The position numbers were made by a program, and so were the translations under genes. From Salinadaptatus halalkaliphilus (GTDB taxonomy: Archaea > Halobacteriota > Halobacteria > Halobacteriales > Natrialbaceae), in assembly GCF_006543045.1 (NCBI RefSeq), contig NZ_RBZW01000022.1:62001-126000 (forward strand): 64,000 nt of DNA. Reading direction: 5' to 3'. The notes under the pieces are model-generated. The model was not told the origin of the DNA. It saw only the letters and a program-made list of their open reading frames with translations, and did no database searches. Of the stretch, positions 42,547 through 51,957 are shown piece by piece (the stretch's first letter is position 1; each line of letters starts with the position of its first letter).

Positions 42547-43527
42547 TCAGGCTGGTGCGCCCTCTTCGGCCTCGAGCAGTTCGTGATACCGGTTGCGTAT
42601 CGTCACTTCCGAGATACTCGCGACCTCGCTGACGTCGTTCTGGGTGACCTTCTCGTTGGTCAGCAGTGCGCCGGCGTAGACGGCCGCAGCGGCGAGGCCG
42701 ACCGGCGACTTACCGCTGTGGATGCCGGCGTCTTTCGCGGTCTTGAGCAGTTGTCGTGCGCGGCGTTCGGTCTCGTCTGAGAGCTCGAGATCGCTCGCGA
42801 ATCGCGGCACGTAGCTCTCGGGATCGGCCGGCTGGACCTCGAGTCCCAGTTCTCGGATGACGTAGCGGTAGGTGCGAGCGATTTCGTCCTTGCCGACGCG
42901 GGAGACGGCCGAAATCTCGTCGAGACTGCGCGGGGTCCCGGCCTGACGGGCCGCGGCGTATAGCGCCGAAGTCGCGACGCCTTCGATCGAGCGGCCGGGC
43001 AGCAGATCCTCCTCGAGGGCGCGCCGATAGATGACGCTCGCGGTCTCGCGGACGTTCTCCGGGAGGCCGAGCGCACTCGCCATGCGGTCGATCTCGCCCA
43101 GTGCCTGCTTGAGGTTGCGCTCCTTGGAGTCACGCGTGCGAAACCGCTCGTTCCAAGTACGCAGCCGTTGCATCTTCTGGCGCTGGCGACTCGAGAGGGA
43201 CTTGCCGTAGGCGTCTTTGTCCTGCCAGCCGATGTTGGTCGAGAGTCCCTGGTCGTGCATCATGTTGGTCGTCGGCGCGCCGACGCGGGACTTTTCGTCT
43301 TTCTCGCTGGCGTCGAAGGCGCGCCACTCGGGGCCGCGATCGATCTCGCCTTCCTCGACGACCAGCCCGCAGTCCTCACAGACGGTCTCTGCGTGTTCGG
43401 CGTCGGAGACGAGGCGACCGTCACACTCGGGACACTGCTCGCGGTCGCCCTCCTGGCGTTCGGCCGACTCCGTCTGGTCGGCCTGGCGCCGCTCGTCGCT
43501 GCGAGTTCGGATCGTGGAATCAGTCAT
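42547..43527 (-). CDS. tfb: transcription initiation factor TFB
   Basis: A 326-residue TFIIB homologue. Zinc ribbon CPECDGRLVSDAEHAETVCEDCG near residues 32-55, B-finger region GPEWRAFDASEKDEKSRVGAPTTNMMHDQGLSTNIGW, and two cyclin repeats (MASALGLPENVRETASVIYRRA and the second to NRYHELL). It recruits RNA polymerase to TBP-bound promoters. ATG 43525-43527 is used; the TTG six codons earlier is unlikely. An AGTATTTAAG TATA element on the minus strand lies about 70 bp upstream. Haloarchaea carry several TFBs; this one has a complete ribbon and finger. Confidence 0.95.
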   Translation of the reverse strand: MTDSTIRTRSDERRQADQTESAERQEGDREQCPECDGRLVSDAEHAETVCEDCGLVVEEGEIDRGPEWRAFDASEKDEKSRVGAPTTNMMHDQGLSTNIGWQDKDAYGKSLSSRQRQKMQRLRTWNERFRTRDSKERNLKQALGEIDRMASALGLPENVRETASVIYRRALEEDLLPGRSIEGVATSALYAAARQAGTPRSLDEISAVSRVGKDEIARTYRYVIRELGLEVQPADPESYVPRFASDLELSDETERRARQLLKTAKDAGIHSGKSPVGLAAAAVYAGALLTNEKVTQNDVSEVASISEVTIRNRYHELLEAEEGAPA

Positions 43528-44066
43528 TGTATTGAACGAATCCAACCGTCGATCGAAAACGTTCTAGCGGGAACAGTAACGGGCCTCAAGCACTTAAATA
43601 CTGCGGTCGTACAGCGGGGTAAAAACCGAGTACGGAGCGGGAGTTGCGCGGATCGGCGGGCCGCTGCATGTCCCAGTCGAACGCTCTTGGGTAGCGAATT
43701 GGTGGTCAGTTCTCAGCGGTAGCTGGAAGTCACAGCGGAATAGGGGGGTAGCGCATTCGCGTGGTCTGACAAAACATGTGCCCATTGAAGGCGTTCGTCT
43801 CGGAGCGTCGGGCCGCGAATCTGCTGTCACAGATTTGCTAGCACGATCTGGCTCTCGCTCCACCAAGGCGTCTCCACGGACAAGCTTAGGTCGTCTCTCA
43901 AAGCGCTCCAACCTCGCCGTCATGTCTATCGAAAACCAGGAAAGTAGCGCTCAAAACAATCCTCGAAACTGCACGCCGAGTCACCAACAATCTACGTCAC
44001 AAGAGCGCAGTCGAATCTAACGGCGACATCGAAACGCTTACTCCCCGGAACCCGATTCGAACACGT
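43528..44066. other. 540-bp intergenic stretch without a gene
   Basis: Holds the TFB promoter at its left end. Beyond about 43610 the sequence is AT-richer and irregular; an open frame at 43778-44020 and another on the minus strand lack protein-like composition. It may contain decayed sequence or unrecognised small RNA, but I see no structure that supports one. Confidence 0.45.
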
Positions 44067-44345
44067 ATGAGCGACGACGCCGTCAGTCCCGAGGAGGTCC
44101 GCCACGTCGCGGAGCTGGCACGCGTCGACCTCGCCGACGACGAGGTCGACCAGTTCGCCCGGCAGTTCGCGGACATTCTCGATTACTTCGAGACGTTAGA
44201 CGAGGTGCCGGAAGTCGACCGCGAGGCCGACCTCGCGAACGTGATGCGACCGGACGAGGTTCGAGACACCCTCGAGCGCGAGGAGGCACTGCAAAACGCG
44301 ACCAAAACCGAGGATGGCTACTTCAAGGGCCCGAACGTCTCCTAA
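44067..44345 (+). CDS. gatC: Asp-tRNA(Asn)/Glu-tRNA(Gln) amidotransferase subunit C
   Basis: A 92-residue protein: EEVRHVAELARVDLADDEVDQFARQFADILDYFETLDEVPEVD is the GatC signature, ending EEALQNATKTEDGYFKGPNVS. It stabilises GatA-GatB. One base after its stop comes the gatA start. gatB is not in the window. Confidence 0.95.
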   Translation: MSDDAVSPEEVRHVAELARVDLADDEVDQFARQFADILDYFETLDEVPEVDREADLANVMRPDEVRDTLEREEALQNATKTEDGYFKGPNVS

Positions 44346-44346
44346 C

Positions 44347-45627
44347 ATGTCGGCGAACATTTTCATCACCGAGGAGACGATCGACGGGGTCGAGGACGGC
44401 CCGCTCGCGGACACGACCGTCGCCGTCAAGGACAATATCTCGACCGAGGGCATACTGACGACCTGCGGGTCAGCGATGTTGGACGACTACGTGCCGCCCT
44501 ACGACGCCACCGTCGTCTCCCGGCTGAAAGATGCCGGCGCGACCATCGTCGGCAAGACGAACATGGACGAGTTCGGGATGGGAACGACGACCGAGACCTC
44601 GGCCTTCGGCGCGACGGAGAACCCGGCCGCACCCGGTCACGTCCCCGGTGGCTCCTCGGGGGGCTCCGCTGCCGCCGTCGCCGCTGGCGAGGCAGACGTC
44701 GCACTCGGCTCGGACACCGGCGGCTCGATTCGCTGTCCGGCCGCGTTCTGTGGCGTCGTCGGTATCAAACCCACCTACGGGCTGGTCTCGCGCTACGGCC
44801 TCGTCGCCTACGGCAACAGTTTAGAGCAGATCGGTCCCTTCGCGACGAGCGTCGAGGACGCCGCCGCCACCCTCGACGTCATCGCAGGGCCGGACGACCG
44901 CGACGCCACCACTCGGGAACCGCCCGCGGACGGCGAGAGCGACTCCAGCTACGCCGACGCGGCGACCGGCGATGTCGACGGGCTCTCCATCGGCGTCCCC
45001 ACCGAACTGCTCGAGGGCGCCGACGAGGGCGTCGTCGACACCTTCTGGGACGCGATCGACGACCTCGAATCCCAGGGCGCGAGCTACCACGAGGTCTCGC
45101 TGCCGTCGGTCGAACACGCCGTCGAGGCCTACTACGTGATCGCGATGTCCGAAGCCTCCTCGAACCTCGCTCGCTTCGACGGCGTTCGGTACGGCGAGTC
45201 GGGCGGCTACGACGGGAACTGGAACGAGACGTTCGCAACGGCTCGCAAGGAAGGCTTCGGCGACGAGGTCAAACGCCGCATCCTGCTTGGCACCTACGCG
45301 CTCTCGGCTGGCTACCACGACAAGTACTACAAGAAGGCCCAGGACGCCCGTGCGTGGGTCAAACAGGACTTCGACGGGGTCCTCGAGGAAGCCGACGTAC
45401 TCGCCTCGCCGACGATGCCCGTCCCGCCGTTCGAACGCGGCGAGAGCCTCGACGATCCGCTCCAGATGTATCTCGCGGACGCGAACACGGTCCCGGTCAA
45501 TCTCGCGGATCTGCCGGCGATTTCTGTCCCGGCGGGCGAAACCGACGGGCTCCCCGTCGGCTTGCAACTCGTCGGGCCCGCCTTTGGCGAACGCGAACTG
45601 ATCCGGGCTGGCAGTGCACTCTCGTAG
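44347..45627 (+). CDS. gatA: Glu-tRNA(Gln) amidotransferase subunit A
   Basis: A 426-residue amidase. Triad residues are Lys in TTVAVKDNISTEGILTTC, cis-Ser and Ser in PGGSSGGSAAAVAAGE and SDTGGSIRCPAAFCG. It releases ammonia from glutamine for transamidation on GatB. ATG 44347 is used; it follows gatC after one base. The C-terminus (LPAISVPAGETDGLPVGLQLVGP) is complete. Confidence 0.95.
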   Translation: MSANIFITEETIDGVEDGPLADTTVAVKDNISTEGILTTCGSAMLDDYVPPYDATVVSRLKDAGATIVGKTNMDEFGMGTTTETSAFGATENPAAPGHVPGGSSGGSAAAVAAGEADVALGSDTGGSIRCPAAFCGVVGIKPTYGLVSRYGLVAYGNSLEQIGPFATSVEDAAATLDVIAGPDDRDATTREPPADGESDSSYADAATGDVDGLSIGVPTELLEGADEGVVDTFWDAIDDLESQGASYHEVSLPSVEHAVEAYYVIAMSEASSNLARFDGVRYGESGGYDGNWNETFATARKEGFGDEVKRRILLGTYALSAGYHDKYYKKAQDARAWVKQDFDGVLEEADVLASPTMPVPPFERGESLDDPLQMYLADANTVPVNLADLPAISVPAGETDGLPVGLQLVGPAFGERELIRAGSALS

Positions 45628-45733
45628 GATATTACCGGAATCAATTGCCTGATTTGACTCGTCAGGCTCGAAGCACGGACGATATACTTTTGTAAATGAT
45701 CGAGGTTAGTCGTAGTAACTACCCGTCCGAACC

Positions 45734-46144
45734 ATGATCGAAACACGAGCGTGGACTGTCTCCTTCGACGAATTTGCCCGCCTTTGCGACCTCGTCGAAC
45801 AGTACTTCGGAGAGACGGTCGACGAGGTCGCGGTCCATGCTCCGGTTTCAAAACGACAGCTCGTGGCCGTCCTCGCAAGAGCACAAATTGCCGGTCACGA
45901 CCTGACCGCAAGCGGACGGCTTGAGCGTTCCGACATCGTCTACCAGTCCTCACGGGAGACGTTGTGTTGGCTCGAGACGGCGTTCTGGGACGAGCTTCGC
46001 GAGTCGCATAATCTGTCGTCGACGGAGTGTTTGGCCGCTTGCAACGTCCACCGACGAATTATCGAAGCCGTCGATAGCCGCAGTATGGCCGACGATCATA
46101 GCCGCGATCCGTTCGTCTTCATCGAGCATCCGATCGAGACGTAG
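45734..46144 (+). CDS. hypothetical protein (136 residues)
   Basis: A soluble, mostly helical protein: SFDEFARLCDLVEQYFGETVDEVAVHAPVSKRQLVAVLARAQIAGHDL then DIVYQSSRETLCWLETAFWDELRESH and a His/Asp-containing tail. No recognised domain. Its own promoter region (ATACTTTTGTAAATGA near 45680) is AT-rich. Low similarity to anything I can name. Confidence 0.6.
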   Translation: MIETRAWTVSFDEFARLCDLVEQYFGETVDEVAVHAPVSKRQLVAVLARAQIAGHDLTASGRLERSDIVYQSSRETLCWLETAFWDELRESHNLSSTECLAACNVHRRIIEAVDSRSMADDHSRDPFVFIEHPIET

Positions 46145-46193
46145 CGGTCACTCGTCGGGTGCGAAAACACCGCTGCACTCGACCTCAGGCGGA

Positions 46194-46553
46194 CTACTCC
46201 TCGTAGGCGAGGTTCATGATCCACTGGGAGAAGGCGTCACTGTTGGGATCGACCTCTTCCTCCCCGATAAACGGCGAGAGCATGTCACCGGCCATCAACA
46301 GCGTGAAATCGAGGTCGCGAGCGGTCGGCGAGATGTAGTAGGTGTTGTGTCCGTTGTAGACCGTCTCTTCGCGGTCGACGAGTTCTTTTTCGACGAGCGA
46401 TTCGACGATACGACTCCCCTTGCGCGAGGAGACATCGAGCTCCTTCCAGAAGTCGCTCTGGTGGATGCCGCCAGTCTGGCGAACGAGTTCCAGTCCAGCC
46501 CGTTCGTCCTCGGAGAGTTCCGCTTCGGCTTCGATAGCGCTCACGGTGACCAC
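46194..46553 (-). CDS. winged-helix MarR-like regulator
   Basis: A 119-residue protein with a winged-helix core: LSEDERAGLELVRQTGGIHQSDFWKELDVSSRKGSRIVESLVEKELVDREET, then a beta wing and a helix. Two starts are possible: GTG 46553 and GTG 46544. A GGAGG ribosome site at about 46557 is too close to the first and well placed for the second, so the shorter product is likelier. Such small haloarchaeal regulators are close to Lrp/MarR and archaeal TrmB-type N-domains. Target genes unknown. Confidence 0.8.
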   Translation of the reverse strand: MVTVSAIEAEAELSEDERAGLELVRQTGGIHQSDFWKELDVSSRKGSRIVESLVEKELVDREETVYNGHNTYYISPTARDLDFTLLMAGDMLSPFIGEEEVDPNSDAFSQWIMNLAYEE

Positions 46554-46616
46554 CCCTCCGCGTTCGCCGCGACAGGTCGGAGTCCGTCCATACGTACACG
46601 AGAGAGAGGGAGCCGC

Positions 46617-47387
46617 TTAAATGTGCCCTTCGAGGTTGCCACTTCCCTCGGTCCGCTCGAGATCGATCGACTCGTACCTCGTCCGACAGGGCGGCCCGGC
46701 GGCAAACCGGTAGCTTCCCGTCTCGCCGACTGACAGCAACGACGACGACCGCGTCCCAAAGCCATCGTGGTGAAGACAGACGCCGTACTCGTGATCGCCG
46801 AGGATGCCGCCAGCCCGCTCGAGCCATTTGCTTGCCGTCTCTCCGGTCGACGTGGCGAGCTCCCGGCGCACGGCTCGAGCGTTATCGGCCTGCGCTCGAG
46901 CCGTTTCGCGACGCGAGGGTGGCGCGTCGACCTCGTCGTCGACGGCGGCGTTGACCACGACGTGGACGCCGGGATCGAACTCGGTGCGGGTGAGATCACC
47001 GTCCCACGCATAACAGACCGCGTCGTTCGCGTCCGCGACGACGAGATAGAAGCCGTCGTACTCCCGCGTGCCCGTCTCTTCCTCGAGCAACTCGGCCGCT
47101 GCAGTCGCCGACGAACACTCGAGGATGTCGGCGACGAGCAAGCCCCGAGAGCGGTCGCTGGCCAGGTCAGTGTCGGTCCACTTGTTCGTAATACCGACGA
47201 ACAGGCCGTACTCGTTGTAGCCGATCCACGTCCCGCCCGCGTCCGCATCCCGCGGTGCGACGATCACGGGGTCCGCGCTGTATATCCCGGGCGGGAACGA
47301 CTCGCGATCGAGGGACTCGTCACGATTGGCGGCCACTGCGATGGGCACGTCGTCGAAGACCTGCCAGGCGAGCGTCAGTGTACACAC
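46617..47387 (-). CDS. NRDE family protein (TANGO2-like)
   Basis: A 256-residue protein starting MCTLTLAWQVF with an N-terminal Cys, then VAANRDESLDRESFPPG and DADAGGTWIGYNEYGLFVGITNKW, the signature of the NRDE/TANGO2 family. The fold is Ntn-hydrolase-like with Cys2 as possible nucleophile. The biochemical role is unsettled; heme-related roles have been proposed for eukaryotic members. Alone between a regulator and menE. Confidence 0.9.
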   Translation of the reverse strand: MCTLTLAWQVFDDVPIAVAANRDESLDRESFPPGIYSADPVIVAPRDADAGGTWIGYNEYGLFVGITNKWTDTDLASDRSRGLLVADILECSSATAAAELLEEETGTREYDGFYLVVADANDAVCYAWDGDLTRTEFDPGVHVVVNAAVDDEVDAPPSRRETARAQADNARAVRRELATSTGETASKWLERAGGILGDHEYGVCLHHDGFGTRSSSLLSVGETGSYRFAAGPPCRTRYESIDLERTEGSGNLEGHI

Positions 47388-47450
47388 GAGTCGCTGTAGG
47401 CGCGGGATCGCCTTAACTCCGGGTCTCGCGGAACGCCAGTTTGGTCGACG

Positions 47451-49031
47451 CTATGGCAGATCGGTGATGTCCACGCCGTCCTCGAGTACCCGTGCTCGAG
47501 CGGCCTCGCGATCGACGGTTCCCGACGCCGTTCGGGGCAACGAGTCGACGACGGCGATCGTCTTCGGTTGCTTGAAACCAGCGAGCCGATCCTCGCAGTG
47601 ATCGAGGACGGACCGAATCTCGAGCGTCTCGCCGTTCCCAGCGCCGTCGGGGGTGATCAGCGACCCCACGCGTTCACCCCACTCGGGGTCGGAGAGTCCA
47701 ACGACCGCAGCGGCCTCGACGCCCGGTGCGCTCCGGAGCGCGTCAATCACCTCGCCGGGATCGACGTTTTCGCCGCCGGTGACGATGCGGTCGCTGCGGC
47801 GGTTGAGGATCCAGAGTCGGCCGTCCTCATCCCGGCGACCGATATCCCCGGTTCGCAGTCCCCGGTCGGTGACCGCCGCGTCGGTGTGGGCGTCCTCGAG
47901 ATAGCCGGGTGTCACCGTCGGCCCGGACACGACGAGTTCGCCGGTGTCGCCCGCGCCGCGGACGTTCCCGTCGTCGTCGACGACCGTCACGTCGGTGAAC
48001 GCGAGTGGTTGGCCGACGGTCCCTTCGTGGGCCCGCGTCTCCGCGGGTGTCGCCGTCGCGATCTGGGAGGCCGTCTCGGTCATGCCGTAGGTCGGATACA
48101 CCGGCACCGCCCGCTCGTGACAACGTTCGAGGAACTCGCTCGAGGCCGGCGCGCCGCCCAGCAGGACGAACCGCAGCGCATCCGACGGCTCCCAGCCAGC
48201 CGCGAGCAGCCGCTTGCACATGGTCGGCACGAGCGAGACGCCGCTGATCTCGAAGCGCTCGAGCACGCGGGCGGTGTCCTCGGCGTCGAACTCGCGCTGG
48301 ATCACGGCTGTGGTGCCATACAGTGTCGAGCGGACGATCGGTGCCAGTCCACCCATGTGATACGTTGGGAGACAGCAGAGCCACCGATCGTCGGGCCCGA
48401 CGCCGAGCCGGAACGCCGAGGCGGTCGCGCTGGCGACGAGGTTGCCGATCGTCAGTCGAACACCCTTCGGATCGCCCGATGTGCCCGAGGTGAACATGAC
48501 GAGCATCGTGTCGTCGCGCTCGAGGGGGGCCGGTTCGACTGCGGCGGCGTCGGCCGAGTGGGTCGGCGAGTGGTCCTCGTGGGCCACCGCGAGCGACTGG
48601 GTCCGTTCGTCCCCTGGCTCGTCGACCGATCGGATCGACGGCGGGCCGCCATCCGCGACGGCGTCTGCAACGTCAAGCGCCGCGGCTTCGGTATCGCGCT
48701 CACAGACGATACTCTCGAGCCCGGTGCGTTCGACCTTCGTCGCGAGTTCCCGGGTCGTCTCGCGGACGTTCAGGGGAACGACGGTCACACCGCGGCGCAT
48801 CGCGGCGAAAAACAGTGTCGCGAACGCGGGGCGAGTGTCGATGAGGATCCCGAGTCGCTCGCCAGAATCAGCCTCGAGTGCTGTCGTGACGGCGTCGACG
48901 CGGTGGTCGAACTCCCGGTACGTCCAGGTCCTGTCGGTCGCGACGTCGATCAGTGCGGTTCGCTGTGGCGTCGCGGCCGCCCGGTGTGAGAGGAGATCCC
49001 GCGTCGGCCAGTCGGTCGTCGGCCCGATCAC
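47451..49031 (-). CDS. menE: o-succinylbenzoate-CoA ligase
   Basis: A 526-residue AMP-binding ligase. The AMP motif LVMFTSGTSGDPKGVRLT is central, YGMTETAS and DRGLRTGDIGRRDEDGRLWI follow, and TASGTVDREAAR near the end. It activates o-succinylbenzoate with CoA in menaquinone synthesis. The start is GTG 49031, overlapping the menC stop by 4 bases; the longer open frame is an antisense artefact over menC. Last gene of the menA-menC-menE unit. Confidence 0.92.
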   Translation of the reverse strand: MIGPTTDWPTRDLLSHRAAATPQRTALIDVATDRTWTYREFDHRVDAVTTALEADSGERLGILIDTRPAFATLFFAAMRRGVTVVPLNVRETTRELATKVERTGLESIVCERDTEAAALDVADAVADGGPPSIRSVDEPGDERTQSLAVAHEDHSPTHSADAAAVEPAPLERDDTMLVMFTSGTSGDPKGVRLTIGNLVASATASAFRLGVGPDDRWLCCLPTYHMGGLAPIVRSTLYGTTAVIQREFDAEDTARVLERFEISGVSLVPTMCKRLLAAGWEPSDALRFVLLGGAPASSEFLERCHERAVPVYPTYGMTETASQIATATPAETRAHEGTVGQPLAFTDVTVVDDDGNVRGAGDTGELVVSGPTVTPGYLEDAHTDAAVTDRGLRTGDIGRRDEDGRLWILNRRSDRIVTGGENVDPGEVIDALRSAPGVEAAAVVGLSDPEWGERVGSLITPDGAGNGETLEIRSVLDHCEDRLAGFKQPKTIAVVDSLPRTASGTVDREAARARVLEDGVDITDLP

Positions 49032-50140
49032 GGTTCCCACACTCCGTCGGCGCCGATTCCCTTCGCCTGCGGGACGACAGCGGCACCCTTCTCGAGCAAG
49101 ACCGGGTCGGGCCCGAGATCCTCGGCGAGCACGTCGGCGGTAGCGAGCCCACAGGCGGGAACTTCGGGGATCGCCGCCGCGAGGTGGACGGCGGCCGTCC
49201 GAGCGACGACGCCGTCGATCGTCGTCGTCACGATCGGCGTCAGATCGATCTCGCACACCCAGGCTGCGACCCGGCGTGCGATGTCAATACCGCCCAGCGC
49301 CATCGGTTTCAGGACGACCGCATCGGCGGCTTCGGCCGAACAGATCGCGTCGATCCCGTGCTCGAGCACGCCTTCGTCGAGGGCGATCTCGACGCCCTCG
49401 CCACGGAGGTCAGCGTGTCCCTCGAGTGCGCCCGCCGGGAGCGGCTGCTCGAGGATCGACACGTCGAGATCGGCGAAGGCCTCGATCGCCCGCTCGGCAT
49501 CCGGAATGGTCCAGGCCTCGTTTGCATCGACCCGCAACTCGACGGCCGAACCGACGACATCACGAACGCGCCGGACGCGCTCGATGTCGTCCTCGAGCGG
49601 GCGAGAGCCAACCTTCACCTTACAACAGGCAAAACCGGCGTCGACAGCCTCGTGTGCTGCGGCCACAGCGTCGTTCGCCGATCCCGCACCGATCGTCGCG
49701 TTGACCGGCACCCGACCGACCATCGTCTCCTGGCCGAGATACCGATACAGCGGAACCGCCTCCCTCGAGGCCTGGAGGTCCGCAAGGGCCAGCGCGACGC
49801 CGTGTCTGGCCGCGACCTGCCGGTCGACGGCTTCTAGTGCCGCTTCGGGTCCACCCACTGTCAGTGCTTGTTGGGCGCGCTCGAGGGCGTCTGCACAGTC
49901 CTCACCGGATTCCGTCCAGCCGGAAAGCGGCGTCGCCTCGCCGTAGCCGACGGTCCCCTCGGAGGCAGGCGTCGGCGCCGCTCCGTCCCCCGGCGTCCCC
50001 GCGGTGCTCTCGTCGACGATGCGAACGAGGTAGCCGTCCCGCGTCTCGATCGTCCCGTTGGCCGTCTCGAGCGGGGCCGAAAGCGACAGCGAGAACGGGC
50101 GATACTCGAGGTGCAAGTCCTCGTCGACCGCCGTACTCAT
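49028..50140 (-). CDS. menC: o-succinylbenzoate synthase
   Basis: A 370-residue enolase-superfamily enzyme. Metal and Lys residues: CCKVKVG (Lys of KxK), ELRVDANEAW (Asp), ILEQPLP (Glu), ALDEGV (Asp) and VLKPMALGG (second Lys). It dehydrates SHCHC to o-succinylbenzoate. Overlaps menA upstream and menE downstream by 4 bases each. Confidence 0.93.
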   Translation of the reverse strand: MSTAVDEDLHLEYRPFSLSLSAPLETANGTIETRDGYLVRIVDESTAGTPGDGAAPTPASEGTVGYGEATPLSGWTESGEDCADALERAQQALTVGGPEAALEAVDRQVAARHGVALALADLQASREAVPLYRYLGQETMVGRVPVNATIGAGSANDAVAAAHEAVDAGFACCKVKVGSRPLEDDIERVRRVRDVVGSAVELRVDANEAWTIPDAERAIEAFADLDVSILEQPLPAGALEGHADLRGEGVEIALDEGVLEHGIDAICSAEAADAVVLKPMALGGIDIARRVAAWVCEIDLTPIVTTTIDGVVARTAAVHLAAAIPEVPACGLATADVLAEDLGPDPVLLEKGAAVVPQAKGIGADGVWEP

Positions 50141-51084
50141 AGGACCACCACGCCGACGGCGAACACGATCGCGTAGATCGCGAGCAGTTTGCCGGTCCCC
50201 TCCAGCGCCGGGTTGAGCGCCTCGCCGTCCGTTCGCGTACAGACGGTGCGAGCGAGAACGCCGGCGTAAGGCAGCGTCACCAGCGGGAGCAAGACGCCAA
50301 CGCCGAGATCGCTGGCGAGCCAGAGCACCGGCGGAACGAGATACGCGAGCGCGAGCATGGCGACGTACTCGACGCGGCTCCAGCGATAGCCCAGTCGTAC
50401 CGCGAGCGTTCGTTTGCCGGCCTCGGTGTCGGTCTCCTTGTCACGGATGTTGTTGACGACGAGAATTGCCGTCGAGAGCCCCGCGATCGGCAGGGAAGCG
50501 AGGAACGCCTCGAGTGTGACCGTTCCGGCGGGGATCGTCGTAATCGGCGGCTCGACGGGGGCGACCGCCGCGGCCTGGACGTAGAAGGTCCCCATCACGG
50601 CGACGATACCGAAGAAGACGAAGACGAAGAGATCCCCGAGCCCGTGATAGCCAAGCGGGTACGGGCCACCGGTGTAGGCCCAGCCACAGAAGACGCTCAC
50701 CAGCCCGATCACGAGAATCGGGAGGCCTCCGACGTACACCAGATAGACCCCGGAGAGTATCGCCGCGGCGAAGGTCAGTGCGGTCGCGAGTTTGACCTGG
50801 TCCGGCGAGATAATACCCGACTGCGTGACGCGGGTAAACCCCTCGCGGTCCTCAGTATCCGCCCCCTTGATCGCGTCGTAGTAGTCGTTCGCGAAGTTCG
50901 TCCCCACCTGAATTAACGCCGCACCGACGAGTGCAAACAGCGCCGAAAGCGGGGCGAATACGCCCTCGGCGATCGCTACCCCCGTCCCGACGATAACGGG
51001 TGCCGCGGCCGCGGGCAGCGTCTGCGGACGTGCCGCCATCAGCCACGCCTTCGTCCGCGAGATATCTGTCTCGACCGTACTCAT
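50137..51084 (-). CDS. menA: 1,4-dihydroxy-2-naphthoate polyprenyltransferase
   Basis: A 315-residue UbiA-family membrane prenyltransferase with eight or nine helices. The first Asp-rich motif is NFANDYYDAIKGAD and the second NNIRDKETDTEAGK. It attaches the isoprenoid tail to give demethylmenaquinone. Start at ATG 51082-51084; overlaps the menC start by 4 bases. Begins about 90 bp after the end of the cohesin-like gene. Confidence 0.95.
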   Translation of the reverse strand: MSTVETDISRTKAWLMAARPQTLPAAAAPVIVGTGVAIAEGVFAPLSALFALVGAALIQVGTNFANDYYDAIKGADTEDREGFTRVTQSGIISPDQVKLATALTFAAAILSGVYLVYVGGLPILVIGLVSVFCGWAYTGGPYPLGYHGLGDLFVFVFFGIVAVMGTFYVQAAAVAPVEPPITTIPAGTVTLEAFLASLPIAGLSTAILVVNNIRDKETDTEAGKRTLAVRLGYRWSRVEYVAMLALAYLVPPVLWLASDLGVGVLLPLVTLPYAGVLARTVCTRTDGEALNPALEGTGKLLAIYAIVFAVGVVVL

Positions 51085-51177
51085 TGCCTCGAGTGTCCGA
51101 TACGAAAGAGTGTCAACGTTGGCATTGCAGGCCAACGGTTCCGCTTTTCCGAACTCGAGATCGTGTTCCCACCACCG

Positions 51178-51957
51178 TCACTGGAATCGGCGAGACGCAA
51201 TCACGAGCAGCGTCGCCAGAAGTGTAACGACAGCGGCCCCAACAGCGAACCCAGGAACCGGGTCCTCGCCGGCGGACTCCGTCTGACCGCCTCCCCCATC
51301 GTCGGCGCTCGAGTCGATATCGGCATCGTCGGCTATCGTGACGCCGTCGGGAACGTCGTCCACTCCGTCCCCAGATTCGCCATCGTCAGTCTCGTCGCCG
51401 CCCTCGACGTGGACCGTGCCGTCGAACTCGACTGCAGTTTGGGGATAATCCGAGGAGACGAGCGTCGCCGACGCGTCGACGATTTCGAGCGGCTCGCTCG
51501 CCGGCTCGGCGTCGTCGTCGATCTCGAACGTGACCGTCGCCGCGGACTCCCGTCCTCGAGCGCCGTCACCGGACGGCTCGCGCTGCTGGCTGACCGTGAC
51601 GACGCCTGCATCGTCGTCGATGTCGGTCATTCCGTCGACCGTCGCGTCGTCGTCGCCCGCGGCGAGCATCGAGCCGTGTTCGACCTCCGTTGCGGTGAGA
51701 ACGTCGGCGTCGTACTCGAGGTCGAACGAGAGGGCGTCGATCCCGTTCGCGTGGAGGTCGCCGTGTTCGTTGACGATGATATCGACGGTGATCGTCTCAC
51801 CGGCGTCGGCGTCGACTTCGTCCGGATGGACTTCGAAAATCGTCGCCCCGTCCCCGGCAAGTGCTGGGGTCGCCAGCAGTCCAACCGCGAGACAAGACAG
51901 TACGATGACCACAACGAGGGGCAGAACCGACGATGGGAGACGGGACTGCTCGCTCAT
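51178..51957 (-). CDS. cohesin-like surface protein with PGF-type anchor
   Basis: A 259-residue exported protein: signal peptide (VLPLVVVIVLSCLAVGLLATPALAG), then a cohesin-type beta-sandwich (TIFEVHPDEVDADAGETITVDIIVNEHG, LSFDLEYDADVLTATEVEHGSML) to about residue 170. A Asp/Gly/Ser-rich acidic linker leads to a C-terminal PVPGFAVGAAVVTLLATLLVIASRRF, matching PGF-CTERM-type archaeosortase signals. Its start overlaps the His-rich protein stop by 4 bases, so it is the third gene of the operon. Confidence 0.8.
   Translation of the reverse strand: MSEQSRLPSSVLPLVVVIVLSCLAVGLLATPALAGDGATIFEVHPDEVDADAGETITVDIIVNEHGDLHANGIDALSFDLEYDADVLTATEVEHGSMLAAGDDDATVDGMTDIDDDAGVVTVSQQREPSGDGARGRESAATVTFEIDDDAEPASEPLEIVDASATLVSSDYPQTAVEFDGTVHVEGGDETDDGESGDGVDDVPDGVTIADDADIDSSADDGGGGQTESAGEDPVPGFAVGAAVVTLLATLLVIASRRFQ

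Noticed and set aside
43778-44020. Open frame of 80 codons between TFB and gatC
   Set aside because: Composition and codon use are unlike the neighbours and no motif is seen; the region is AT-richer intergenic DNA.
49032-49256. Extended N-terminus of MenE
   Set aside because: It overlaps menC and is Arg-rich; the GTGA overlap start gives the normal ligase length.
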